A stretch of DNA of 50,001 bases from JAVDCA01 sp036491235 (lineage in GTDB: Bacteria > Pseudomonadota > Alphaproteobacteria > Rhizobiales > Xanthobacteraceae): positions 1 through 50,001 of the forward strand of contig DASXCK010000388.1 of NCBI GenBank assembly GCA_036491235.1. The letters are read 5' to 3'. Both the position numbers and the translations under genes were made by a program. Shown here one piece after another: positions 32,223-39,599 of this stretch; positions within the stretch are counted from its first letter, which is position 1, and each line of letters begins with the position of its first letter. The notes under the pieces were generated by a model that did not search any database, was not told the origin of the DNA, and saw only the letters and a list, made by a program, of their open reading frames with translations.

Positions 32223-35191
32223 CGCAAGCTGCGCCCTTTCGCCTCCCCGCCGGCGGTCTCGTCGACCGCCAGGCCCCCATGCGGTTCACGCTCGACGGCC
32301 GCCCCTTCACCGGCCTTGCGGGCGACACGCTCGCCTCCGCGCTCCTCGCCGCCGGCGAGCGGCTGATCGCGCGCAGCTTCAAGTATCACCGACCGCGCGG
32401 CATCATGACGGCGGGTGCGGAGGAGCCGAGCGCACTCGTCGAGCTGCGCACGGGCGCGCGGCGCGAGCCGAACAGCAAGGCCACGACGGTCGAGCTTTAT
32501 GACGGCCTCGCGGCGGCGACGCAGAACCGTTGGCCGTCCGTCCAGTTCGATCTGCTGCGGCTCAACTCGCTGATCGCGCCGTTCATTCCGGCGGGGTTCT
32601 ACTACAAAACCTTCATGTGGCCCGCGAGCTTCTGGGAGCGCGTCTACGAGCCGCTGATTCGCCGCGCCGCCGGCCTCGGACGCGCCGCCGACGACGCCGA
32701 TCCCGACACCTACGAGCATGGCAATGCCTTTTGCGACGCGCTTGTGGTCGGCAGCGGACCAGCCGGACTCGCGGCTGCGCTCGCCGCCGCGCGCGCCGGT
32801 GCGCGCGTCATCGTGTGCGAGGACGACTTCGTGTTCGGCGGCAGGCTCTCGGCCGAGCGCCACGAGATCGACGGCGCCGCCGGCTTTGCCTGGGCGCAGG
32901 CGGCCGTCGCGGAACTGCGGGCCTCCCCCGAGGTCCGGCTGATGCCGCGCACCACCCTGTTCGGCGTCTACGACGGCGGCGTGCACGGCGCGATCGAACG
33001 CGTCGCCGACCACCTCCCCGCCTCATCGGCCGCCCGGCCGCGGCAGAAATATTGGCGCATCGTCGCGCGGCGGACGATTCTGGCGGCCGGCGCGGTCGAG
33101 CGGGGGCTCGTCTTCGGCGGGAACGATCGGCCCGGGATCGTCATGGCGGGCGCCGCGCGGACCTATGCCAACCGCTTCACCGTGGGCGTCGGCCGGCGCG
33201 TCGCGGTCTACACTAACAATGACGACGGCTGGCGCAGTGCGATCGACCTCATGACGCACGGGGTCGAGGTCGCCGCGCTCATCGATACGCGCGCGAGCGT
33301 GGCCGCGTCGCTCGCGGCGCGTTTCTCGGGCCGCGTCGTCCTCGGCGGACAAGTCGTCTCGACCCAGGGCCGCGGCGCCGTGCGCTCCGCCATCGTCGCG
33401 ACCGCGCGCGGGCGCGAGACCATCACGTGCGACGCGCTCGCGGTGTCGGGCGGCTGGAATCCCAACCTCGCCCTCGCGTGCCATCATGACGGACGGCCCG
33501 TCTGGCGCGAGGCGATCGCGGCGTTCGTGCCGGGCGGGCTGCCCAAGGGCATGATCGTCGCCGGCGCCGCCAATGGAGCCCTGACGCTCGCACGCTGCCT
33601 CGCCGAGGGGGATGCCGCCGGCCGCGCCGCGATCGAGCCACTCGGATTGCGTGCCGCGGCGCACGCCTTGCCGAAGGCGGACGACGAGCCGAGCGACATC
33701 ACGCCGTTCTGGCATGTGGGGGGCTCGGCGAAGACCGCGTTCGTCGACGTCCAGAACGACGTCACCGCCGCCGATATCGCGCTCGCGGCGCGCGAAGGCT
33801 TTCGCTCGGTCGAGCACCTCAAGCGCTACACGACGCTCGGCATGGCGACCGACCAGGGCCGCACCGCCAACGTGAACGGCCTCGCCGTGATGGCGGCGCT
33901 GACCGGACGCGGGATTCCCGAGACCGGCACGACGCGGTATCGGCCGCCTTACAATCCGGTCGCGATCGGTGCGCTCGCCGGCCATCACCGCGGCAAGGCC
34001 TTCCGGCCGATCCGCCGCACGCCGTCGCATGCCTGGGCGGAACGCCAGGGCGCGCCGTTCGTCGAGGTCGGCCCATGGCTGCGGGCGCAGTATTTTCCGC
34101 GCCCCGGCGAGGCGGACTGGCTGGCGACGGTCAGCCGCGAGGTGCGCACCGTGCGTGGCGCGGTCGGCTTCTGCGATGTCTCGACCCTCGGCAAGATCGA
34201 GGTGCACGGCCCGGACGCAGCCGTCTTCCTCGACCGGCTCTACGTCAACACACTCTCGACGCTCGCGGTCGGGCGCGCGCGCTACGGCCTGATGCTGCGC
34301 GAGGACGGTTTCGCGTTCGACGACGGCACAGTGTCGCGGCTCGGCGATACGCACTGGTTCATCACCACCACGACCGCCAATGCGGGCCGCGTGTTTGCGC
34401 ACATGCAGTTCTGCCACCAGGTGCTGTGGCCGCAACTCGACGTGCAGCTCGTCTCGGTGAGCGATCAGTGGGCGCAGTTCTCGGTCGCGGGCCCGCGCGC
34501 CCGCGACACGCTGCGCGCCATCGTCGACCCGTCGTTCGATCTCGGCAGCGACGCGTTCCCGCACATGGCGGCGGGCGAATGCGCGATCGCGGGCGGCGTG
34601 CCGGCGCGGCTTTATCGGCTCTCTTTCTCGGGCGAGCTCGCCTACGAGATCGGCGTGCCGGCGCGCTACGGCGCATCGCTGGCCGAGGTACTGATGCGCG
34701 CCGGCGCGCCGCACGGCATCACGCCCTATGGCACCGAGGCGCTCGCCGTCATGCGCATCGAGAAGGGACATGTGGCCGGCAACGAGCTCGACGGCCGCAC
34801 CACGGCGCGCGACCTCGGCCTCGGCCGCATGATCTCGCGCAAAAAGGATTTCATCGGCCGCGTATTGTCGGGCCGGCCCGCGCTGGTCGCGCCAGACCGC
34901 ATGACCCTCGTCGGGGTCAAGCCGGTCGATCGCGTGCAACGCCTGCGCGCCGGCGCGCATCTGGTGCCGCGACGCGACGCCGTCGACGCCGCCCATGACG
35001 AGGGCGTGGTGACTTCGGTCGGGTTCTCGCCCTCGCTCGACCATTGGATCGGGCTCGGCTTCCTGGCGCGCGGACCGCAGCGCCACGGCGAGCGCGTGTG
35101 GGCGGCCGATCCGGTGCGCGACGGCCTGGTCGAGGTCGAGGTATGCGCGCCCTGCTTCATCGATCCATCCGGGGAGCGACTGCGTGGCTAG
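32219..35191 (+). CDS. soxA: Sarcosine oxidase alpha subunit
   Basis: A 990-residue subunit starting at GTG 32219 (overlapping the soxD read-through frame by four bases). Domains in order: a ferredoxin-like segment (FTLDGRPFTGLAGDTLASALLA ... FKYHRPRGIMTAG, in parts), an NAD/FAD-binding region (VVGSGPAGLAAALAAARAG near residue 175; a second ILAAGAVERGLVFGGNDRPGIV), a central metal/folate linker and a C-terminal GcvT-like tetrahydrofolate-binding domain (GFCDVSTLGKIEVHGPDA ... YGTEALAVMRIEKGHVAGNELDGRTTARDLGLG, in parts). The folate domain captures the C1 group from sarcosine as methylene-THF. It overlaps soxG by eight bases. Confidence 0.94.
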   Translation: MTQAAPFRLPAGGLVDRQAPMRFTLDGRPFTGLAGDTLASALLAAGERLIARSFKYHRPRGIMTAGAEEPSALVELRTGARREPNSKATTVELYDGLAAATQNRWPSVQFDLLRLNSLIAPFIPAGFYYKTFMWPASFWERVYEPLIRRAAGLGRAADDADPDTYEHGNAFCDALVVGSGPAGLAAALAAARAGARVIVCEDDFVFGGRLSAERHEIDGAAGFAWAQAAVAELRASPEVRLMPRTTLFGVYDGGVHGAIERVADHLPASSAARPRQKYWRIVARRTILAAGAVERGLVFGGNDRPGIVMAGAARTYANRFTVGVGRRVAVYTNNDDGWRSAIDLMTHGVEVAALIDTRASVAASLAARFSGRVVLGGQVVSTQGRGAVRSAIVATARGRETITCDALAVSGGWNPNLALACHHDGRPVWREAIAAFVPGGLPKGMIVAGAANGALTLARCLAEGDAAGRAAIEPLGLRAAAHALPKADDEPSDITPFWHVGGSAKTAFVDVQNDVTAADIALAAREGFRSVEHLKRYTTLGMATDQGRTANVNGLAVMAALTGRGIPETGTTRYRPPYNPVAIGALAGHHRGKAFRPIRRTPSHAWAERQGAPFVEVGPWLRAQYFPRPGEADWLATVSREVRTVRGAVGFCDVSTLGKIEVHGPDAAVFLDRLYVNTLSTLAVGRARYGLMLREDGFAFDDGTVSRLGDTHWFITTTTANAGRVFAHMQFCHQVLWPQLDVQLVSVSDQWAQFSVAGPRARDTLRAIVDPSFDLGSDAFPHMAAGECAIAGGVPARLYRLSFSGELAYEIGVPARYGASLAEVLMRAGAPHGITPYGTEALAVMRIEKGHVAGNELDGRTTARDLGLGRMISRKKDFIGRVLSGRPALVAPDRMTLVGVKPVDRVQRLRAGAHLVPRRDAVDAAHDEGVVTSVGFSPSLDHWIGLGFLARGPQRHGERVWAADPVRDGLVEVEVCAPCFIDPSGERLRG

Positions 35192-35795
35192 CTTCACCCT
35201 CACCGAGACATCGAGCCTGCACGCGCCTGCCGGCCCCGCGCGCCTCCAGGGAAGCGCCGCGCCCGGCGTCGTGATCGCGGAGCGGACCAATGTGGCGATC
35301 TGCAGCGTGCTCGCCCGCCGCGGCGCGGCCGACCGGCTGGCTGGCGCCGTGCACGCGACCTTCGCGCTCGAGCTGCCGCAAACCCCACGTTACGCCCCCA
35401 ATGACCCGGTCGCCTTCGCCTGGGCCGGCCCAGGCCAATGGCTCGCGCTTGCTAAGCAAATGACCGGGCCGGCGCTCGCGCAGCGGTTGCGTACCGCGGT
35501 CGGCGACGCCGCCACAATCATCGACCAGTCGCACGCCCGCACCTTGATCCGCGTCGCCGGCCCCCGCGTGCCCGAGACGCTCGCCAAGGGGGTGCTGATC
35601 GACCTGCATCCGAGCGCCTTCGGCCCCGGCCGCAGCGCAAGCACGGTGATTTCCCATATCGGCGTGCATTTCTGGCAGGTCGACGCGGCACCGACCTACG
35701 AGCTTGCCGTGGCCGGCAGCTTTGCGCTCGCCTTTTTGGAATGGCTTATCGAGGCCGCGACCGAATTCGGCGTCGACCATCGCCCAGCCGGTTGA
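35184..35795 (+). CDS. soxG: Sarcosine oxidase gamma subunit
   Basis: A 203-residue GcvT-like small subunit (GTG 35184, inside the soxA end). Family features: VVIAERTNVAICSVLARRG, FAWAGPGQWLALAKQ, VGDAATIIDQSHARTLIRVAGPRVPETLAKGVLIDLHPSAFGPG (in parts) and HIGVHFWQVDAAPTYELAVAGSFALAFLEWLI. SoxG helps form the heterotetramer and the folate channel. It is the last gene of soxBDAG. The next 155 bases hold no coding frame up to a terminator that faces the opposite way. Confidence 0.92.
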   Translation: MASFTLTETSSLHAPAGPARLQGSAAPGVVIAERTNVAICSVLARRGAADRLAGAVHATFALELPQTPRYAPNDPVAFAWAGPGQWLALAKQMTGPALAQRLRTAVGDAATIIDQSHARTLIRVAGPRVPETLAKGVLIDLHPSAFGPGRSASTVISHIGVHFWQVDAAPTYELAVAGSFALAFLEWLIEAATEFGVDHRPAG

Positions 35796-35950
35796 CCGCC
35801 CGTTGGCGGGTCAAAGGGCCCCGGGCCCCATAAAGCGATCGCGATCGGCCGGTCAAAGACAGACGCGAAAGGTGAATAAGGGGACCGGCCCGTCGACGCC
35901 GAAATGTCGCCGCCCGCGGCTCAGGCTGGCCGGGAGGAGGACCTGCGGAT

Positions 35951-35979
35951 AGAAAACCGCCCGGGACGGGGCCCGGGCG
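35951..35979 (-). terminator. Intrinsic terminator for the minus-strand small gene
   Basis: Stem CGCCCGGG (35958-35965) pairs with CCCGGGCG (35972-35979) around a six-base loop; on the minus strand the hairpin is followed by TTTTCT (from 35956). It lies 20 bases after the stop of the short basic gene at 35999-36145. Confidence 0.8.
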
Positions 35980-35998
35980 CGTTGTCGTCGGCCGTAGC

Positions 35999-36145
35999 CT
36001 ATCGGGGGGCGGCCTTGATGGCGAAGGACTCCGATGCCCTGGCGTACCAGGCGGCTGCCTTGAGCGACACCGTCCGCGTCGCAAGCTTGCGGCGGCTGGA
36101 CTTCTTGGATCGGCTCTGTCGACTTGCGGTTTTAGCTTTACGCAC
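35999..36145 (-). CDS. Small basic protein, 48 residues
   Basis: From GTG 36145 (GGGGAG five bases upstream) to TAG at 35999. The N-terminal half is very basic and Ser-rich (RKAKTASRQSRSKKSSRRK); the second half is amphipathic (SLKAAAWYARASESFAIKAA). A perfect rho-independent terminator follows. Such a chain could bind nucleic acid or membranes. An upstream GTG at 36196 would make it 65 residues, but with a badly spaced ribosome site. No family is recognised. Confidence 0.5.
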   Translation of the reverse strand: MRKAKTASRQSRSKKSSRRKLATRTVSLKAAAWYARASESFAIKAAPR

Positions 36146-36273
36146 GCTCGCTCCCCTGCGGTTTTTCCCGTGCTTTTCCGTTCCCGGGTTACCCACCCCC
36201 CTTTTTCACACGCGGCACACCCTTTGGGAAGGCCTTCCGCGCAGGGCTGGTCAACGCAATCTGAAGAGCACGG

Positions 36274-36298
36274 GGAACGTTTTAAACTACCTGGAGTT
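36274..36298 (+). promoter_or_regulatory. Weak EcfG-type promoter candidate
   Basis: GGAAC (36274-36278), a 16-base spacer, then AGTT (36295-36298), against the general-stress consensus GGAAC-N16/17-CGTT. It points toward the PRC-barrel gene at 36636 but is about 340 bases away. The rest of 36197-36635 shows no gene. Confidence 0.3.
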
Positions 36299-36635
36299 AT
36301 CTTTTCCGGCCCTTAGCCCGATTGCGAGTGGGGCGCCGCGGATTCCCAAGGACTATCCGGTGTGCGCGCGGGAGCGGCTTTCCGGCGGCGGCGCACCCTT
36401 CGCGCGAATTCCCGCGTGGGCGACGTTATGCGTGTGGCACTCCCGTATGCGCGAACATTCCCCGCACGCGCGCGATAAACAAAAGCGCAAAGCCGCCGCG
36501 CGCCGACAACACATCGCAGGCAGACATAGTGCACGCGCCGCCCAAGGCATCGTGTCGCTTTTGCGGCACGCGCATGAACCCTTTGGCCACCAGCGAGTTA
36601 CCAATCGAGAGGCAAATATCTCAGGAGGATTGATC

Positions 36636-37148
36636 ATGCTTTCGAAGTTTCTCGCCGCGACCGCGCTCGGCGCGGCACTGATAGCGACGCCGGCGCTGGC
36701 ACAAAGCAAGATGAACCCATCGCCGAGCAACAATGAACCGTTCGCCAACAAGAACGACACCAGTTCGAGCAGCGCATCGAGCAGCAGCGCACAGACCGCT
36801 TCGGCGTCGGGGCTGTGGCAAGGCTCGAAGCTCATCGGCATGAACGTCTACAACGACAAAAACGATAAGATCGGCGACATCAAGCAGCTCATGGTCGACA
36901 AGGAAGGTGCGATCAAATCGGTCGTGATCGGCGTCGGCGGCTTTCTCGGCATGGGCGAGCGCGATGTGGCCGTGAAGTTCTCCGAGCTCAAGTGGAGTGA
37001 CCAACCGGTGTCTTCGTCTTCAAACAAGTCGACCACCGGCTCGGCCAGCAGCACGAAGAGCGGCCCGGCGACCTATCCGGATCACGCGGTCTATAATGCG
37101 ACCAAGGATCAACTCAAGGCGATGCCGCAGTTCGATTACAACAAGTAA
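36636..37148 (+). CDS. Exported PRC-barrel domain protein
   Basis: A 170-residue product with a signal peptide (LAATALGAALIATPALAQ), an Asn/Ser-rich linker (about residues 25-55) and one PRC-barrel domain: LWQGSKLIGMNVYNDKNDKIGDIKQLMVDKEG ... SVVIGVGGFLGMGERDVAVKFSEL (in parts), then a Ser/Thr-rich tail and PDHAVYNATKDQLKAMPQFDY. PRC-barrel proteins of this type are induced by general stress in rhizobia (family knowledge). CAGGAGG (36622-36628) decides the ATG at 36636. A strong terminator follows 22 bases after the stop. Confidence 0.88.
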   Translation: MLSKFLAATALGAALIATPALAQSKMNPSPSNNEPFANKNDTSSSSASSSSAQTASASGLWQGSKLIGMNVYNDKNDKIGDIKQLMVDKEGAIKSVVIGVGGFLGMGERDVAVKFSELKWSDQPVSSSSNKSTTGSASSTKSGPATYPDHAVYNATKDQLKAMPQFDYNK

Positions 37149-37170
37149 GCCGCGGCAAAGCTGAGGCGCG

Positions 37171-37206
37171 ACAAGAGTCCGGTGCAAACCGGGCTCTTGT
37201 TTTTTT
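37171..37206 (+). terminator. Intrinsic terminator after the PRC-barrel gene
   Basis: A 13-bp stem (37171-37183 with 37188-37200, one G-T) closed by a GCAA tetraloop and followed by six T at 37201-37206. Confidence 0.93.
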
Positions 37207-37283
37207 GTCGAGTCGAAAAGGCCGAGAAGGAAGGTAAGTCGTTCGAGCGGCGCAAAGGAAACGCGGAACGGATAATACGCAAT

Positions 37284-37330
37284 CAAAACCAAAGCGCGGC
37301 GGCGCCGGGAAAATCCGACCCCGCCGCGCT
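37284..37330 (-). terminator. Terminator of the 28-residue microprotein gene
   Basis: AGCGCGGCGG at 37293-37302 pairs with CCGCCGCGCT at 37321-37330; read on the minus strand the hairpin (18-base loop) is followed by TTGGTTTTGATT. It lies 30 bases after the stop of the microprotein gene at 37360. Confidence 0.7.
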
Positions 37331-37359
37331 ATTTGCGCGACGATCGCGTGCTCAATCGC

Positions 37360-37446
37360 TCAATGATGCCAGAACAGGGCCAGCAAAATGATGATCGGCA
37401 GAGGCACGCCTAAAAGCCAAAGCAGAATACCGCGTCCGAAGCCCAT
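37360..37446 (-). CDS. 28-residue single-span microprotein
   Basis: ATG 37446 with AGGAG eight bases upstream, stop TGA at 37360. The chain is MGFGRG then a membrane span ILLWLLGVPLPIIILLALF, ending WHH. It is a paralog of the 24-residue product at 38555-38629, with which it shares ILLWLLG-(V/I)-P-x-PIIILL. A terminator follows and an EcfG-type promoter precedes it. These small hydrophobic proteins are probably stress-associated inner-membrane peptides; the function is unknown. Confidence 0.78.
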   Translation of the reverse strand: MGFGRGILLWLLGVPLPIIILLALFWHH

Positions 37447-37484
37447 GACTGTCTCCTGATCCGTTCGCGCAACGCACGACCCAC

Positions 37485-37510
37485 AACGTCGCGAGCGAAC
37501 ACCGGGTTCC
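37485..37510 (-). promoter_or_regulatory. EcfG-type general-stress promoter
   Basis: On the minus strand GGAAC (37510-37506), a 17-base spacer and CGTT (37488-37485) match the alphaproteobacterial sigma-EcfG consensus GGAAC-N16/17-CGTT exactly. It lies about 39 bases upstream of the 28-residue microprotein start. Confidence 0.7.
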
Positions 37511-37633
37511 ATTCCGCGGCCGTGGTGCCCGAGCGGCACGGTTCACCGCGCGGAACCTTTCGGGCTTTGGCGTGATTACCTCCTGACCTCCGCACGCTCC
37601 GTGCGGAAGATGATGCGCAGTTGAGGACGCACC

Positions 37634-38542
37634 ATGACCAACTTACAAGCAGCCGACGTCTCCATCGTGGCAGCGCGCGGCGATCTGATCGAGCCGGCCG
37701 TCCCAGCCGACGCCGCCACCGCCATCTCGTGGGGTGCGGTCGCGGCCGGAGGGTTCGCCAACGCGGCGCTGACGCTGTTGTTGATGGCGTTCGGAGCCGG
37801 AATGGGTTTCTCCTCGGTTTCGCCGTGGGCCAACTCCGGCGTCTCGATGACCACCTTCAGCATCGGCACCGGCATCTACTTCATCGTCATCGCGATGCTG
37901 GCCTCGACCATCGGCGGCTATCTTGCGGGCCGCTTGCGCACGCGCTGGACGGCCGTGCACACCGACGAAGTCTTCTTCCGCGACACCGCCCATGGCTTCA
38001 TGTCCTGGGCCTGCGCCATCGTGGTGAGTGCGGCCGTGCTCGGCACCGCCGGAACTGCGATCGTCTCCGGCGCCACCGCTAGCCTCACGCAGCGCGGAAA
38101 CAACGACGGCGGCCCGGCCGCCATCTATGTCGACGAGCTTTTCCGCCCGGCGCCGACCGCGAATACCGCGGCCACGCCGGCGCCTGGCGCCACCGCGGCT
38201 GCACCCGCACCCGCCGCCGCAGCGCCGACCGCCGTCTCACCCGCCCAGCGGGCCGAGGCCTCTCGCCTCCTGCTGCACGACTTCCGTGTGCGCAGCGACG
38301 TCTCGGCTGACGACCGCACGTATCTCGCGCAGCTCATCTCCTCCCACACCGGCCTGAGCCAGGGCGATGCCGACAAGCGAGTGACCGCAGTGCTGACTCA
38401 GGCCAAATCCGATCTCGACAAGGCGCGCAGCGCCGCCGCCAAGCTCGCGCTCTGGTTCACCGCCGCCCTGTTCGCGGGCGCCCTCGCGGCCAGCCTCGCG
38501 GCCCTCGAGGGCGGCGAGCTGCGCGATCGCAAGACATTCTGA
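37634..38542 (+). CDS. Four-helix membrane protein with Ala/Pro linker
   Basis: A 302-residue inner-membrane protein. Hydrophobic spans: about residues 30-60 (WGAVAAGGFANAALTLLLMAFGAG), 75-98 (GIYFIVIAMLASTIGGYLAG), 120-145 and 272-292, with a Pro/Ala-rich cytoplasmic or periplasmic linker (about 178-205) and a helical segment 205-265 between the last two. Small-residue-rich spans resemble those of conserved rhizobial membrane proteins of unknown function. ATG 37634 with GAGG upstream. The 24-residue microprotein gene follows 12 bases on, probably in one operon. Confidence 0.78.
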   Translation: MTNLQAADVSIVAARGDLIEPAVPADAATAISWGAVAAGGFANAALTLLLMAFGAGMGFSSVSPWANSGVSMTTFSIGTGIYFIVIAMLASTIGGYLAGRLRTRWTAVHTDEVFFRDTAHGFMSWACAIVVSAAVLGTAGTAIVSGATASLTQRGNNDGGPAAIYVDELFRPAPTANTAATPAPGATAAAPAPAAAAPTAVSPAQRAEASRLLLHDFRVRSDVSADDRTYLAQLISSHTGLSQGDADKRVTAVLTQAKSDLDKARSAAAKLALWFTAALFAGALAASLAALEGGELRDRKTF

Positions 38543-38554
38543 TAGGAGGACGCG

Positions 38555-38629
38555 ATGGGCCCGATCCTGCTGTGGCTTTTGGGAATACCGATCCCGATCA
38601 TCATCCTGCTGATGATCTTCATGCATTAG
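38555..38629 (+). CDS. 24-residue single-span microprotein
   Basis: ATG 38555 with TAGGAGGA (38543-38550) just upstream, TAG at 38627-38629. The chain is a short MGP head, a span ILLWLLGIPIPIIILLMIF and the end MH. It is clearly paralogous to the minus-strand 28-residue product at 37360-37446, sharing the WLLG-x-P-x-PIIILL core. It follows the four-helix membrane protein gene by 12 bases and is probably co-translated with it. Confidence 0.8.
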   Translation: MGPILLWLLGIPIPIIILLMIFMH

Positions 38630-38655
38630 CGCAAATTGCTCGCGTCTAATCGCTA

Positions 38656-38738
38656 CGGCATGGCCGGGCTTGTCCCGGCCATGCACGTCTTCGCCGCGGG
38701 AAGACGTGGATGCCCGCCATAAAGCCGGGCATGACGCA
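38656..38738. repeat. Dispersed palindromic repeat, copy 2
   Basis: Same family as 28806-28898: CATGGCCGGGCTTGTCCCGG on the left and GCCGGGCATGACGC on the right, ACGTCTTC/GAAGACGTGGATG in the middle. The right arm is more diverged than in copy 1. Confidence 0.85.
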
Positions 38739-38791
38739 GATGAATTGAGCCAATCGGTGTAGCATCGCCGCACAACAATCGGAGCGCGACG

Positions 38792-39586
38792 ATGAGCGCA
38801 GCGCAACAGACAGGCCCCGTGCTCTGGCAGGTGGATGAGCGCGGCGTCGCGAGCCTCGTGCTCAACCGGCCGGACGTGAACAATGCCTATGATGGCGCGC
38901 TGATCGACGGCCTTCTCGCCGCGCTGGATGCGCTCGACGCCGTCGCACGGCTGCGCGCCGTGGTGATCAGCGGCAACGGCCCGCATTTTCAGGCCGGCGC
39001 CGACCTCGACTGGATCGACGCGGTGCGGACCTCCTCGCGTGAGGAGAACATCCGCGTCTCGCGCGCAACCGCGACCGCCATCGGCCGGCTCAATGCCGCG
39101 CCGGTGCCGACGCTCGCGCTCGTACAAGGCGGCTGCTTCGGCGGCGGCACGGGGTTGATTGCCGCGTGCGACGTCGTGATCGCGGCGGACAATGCGATAT
39201 TCTCGATCGCCGAAGTGCGCTGGGGCCTCACGGCGGCGATCATCGTTCCGCAGCTCAACGATGCGATCGGCGTGCGCCAGATGCGCCGCTATGCGTTGAC
39301 GGGCGAGCGCTTCGGCGCCGCCGAGGCGCGCCGCATCGGGCTCGTGCATGAGGTCGTACCGGGGACCGAGCTTGCGGCGGCCGGGACCCGCGTGGTCGAG
39401 CTTCTGCTCGCCAACGGCCCGCACGCGATCCGGCAGACCAAAGCGCATATCCTCGACTTTGCGTGGGGCGGCGTCGGCGACGCGACGTTCGAGGCGCTCG
39501 TCGAAGCGCATGCGGACAAGCGACAAAGCGCGGAGGCCGCGGAGGGACTCGCATCCTTTGCGCAGAAGCGCGCCGCGAGGTGGTGA
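38792..39586 (+). CDS. Enoyl-CoA hydratase/isomerase family protein
   Basis: A 264-residue crotonase-fold protein. N-terminal VLNRPDVNNAYDGALIDGLLAALDALD, oxyanion-hole residues in GPHFQAGADLDWID and GGCFGGGTGLIAACD, and the helix SIAEVRWGLTAAIIVPQLNDAIG. The usual catalytic Glu of hydratases (about 144) falls in the AEVRWGL segment. Members hydrate enoyl-CoA or isomerise in fatty acid, leucine or aromatic degradation. Lengths and blocks are closest to the methylglutaconyl-CoA hydratase-type group, but the substrate cannot be fixed. A 14-base gap leads to the convergent amidase-family gene end. Confidence 0.9.
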   Translation: MSAAQQTGPVLWQVDERGVASLVLNRPDVNNAYDGALIDGLLAALDALDAVARLRAVVISGNGPHFQAGADLDWIDAVRTSSREENIRVSRATATAIGRLNAAPVPTLALVQGGCFGGGTGLIAACDVVIAADNAIFSIAEVRWGLTAAIIVPQLNDAIGVRQMRRYALTGERFGAAEARRIGLVHEVVPGTELAAAGTRVVELLLANGPHAIRQTKAHILDFAWGGVGDATFEALVEAHADKRQSAEAAEGLASFAQKRAARW

Positions 39587-39599
39587 GGGCGCGGGCGCC

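Noticed and set aside
37552..37574. GGAAC ahead of the four-helix membrane gene as EcfG promoter
   Set aside because: No CGTT at 16 or 17 bases (the sequence reads TGAT/GATT).
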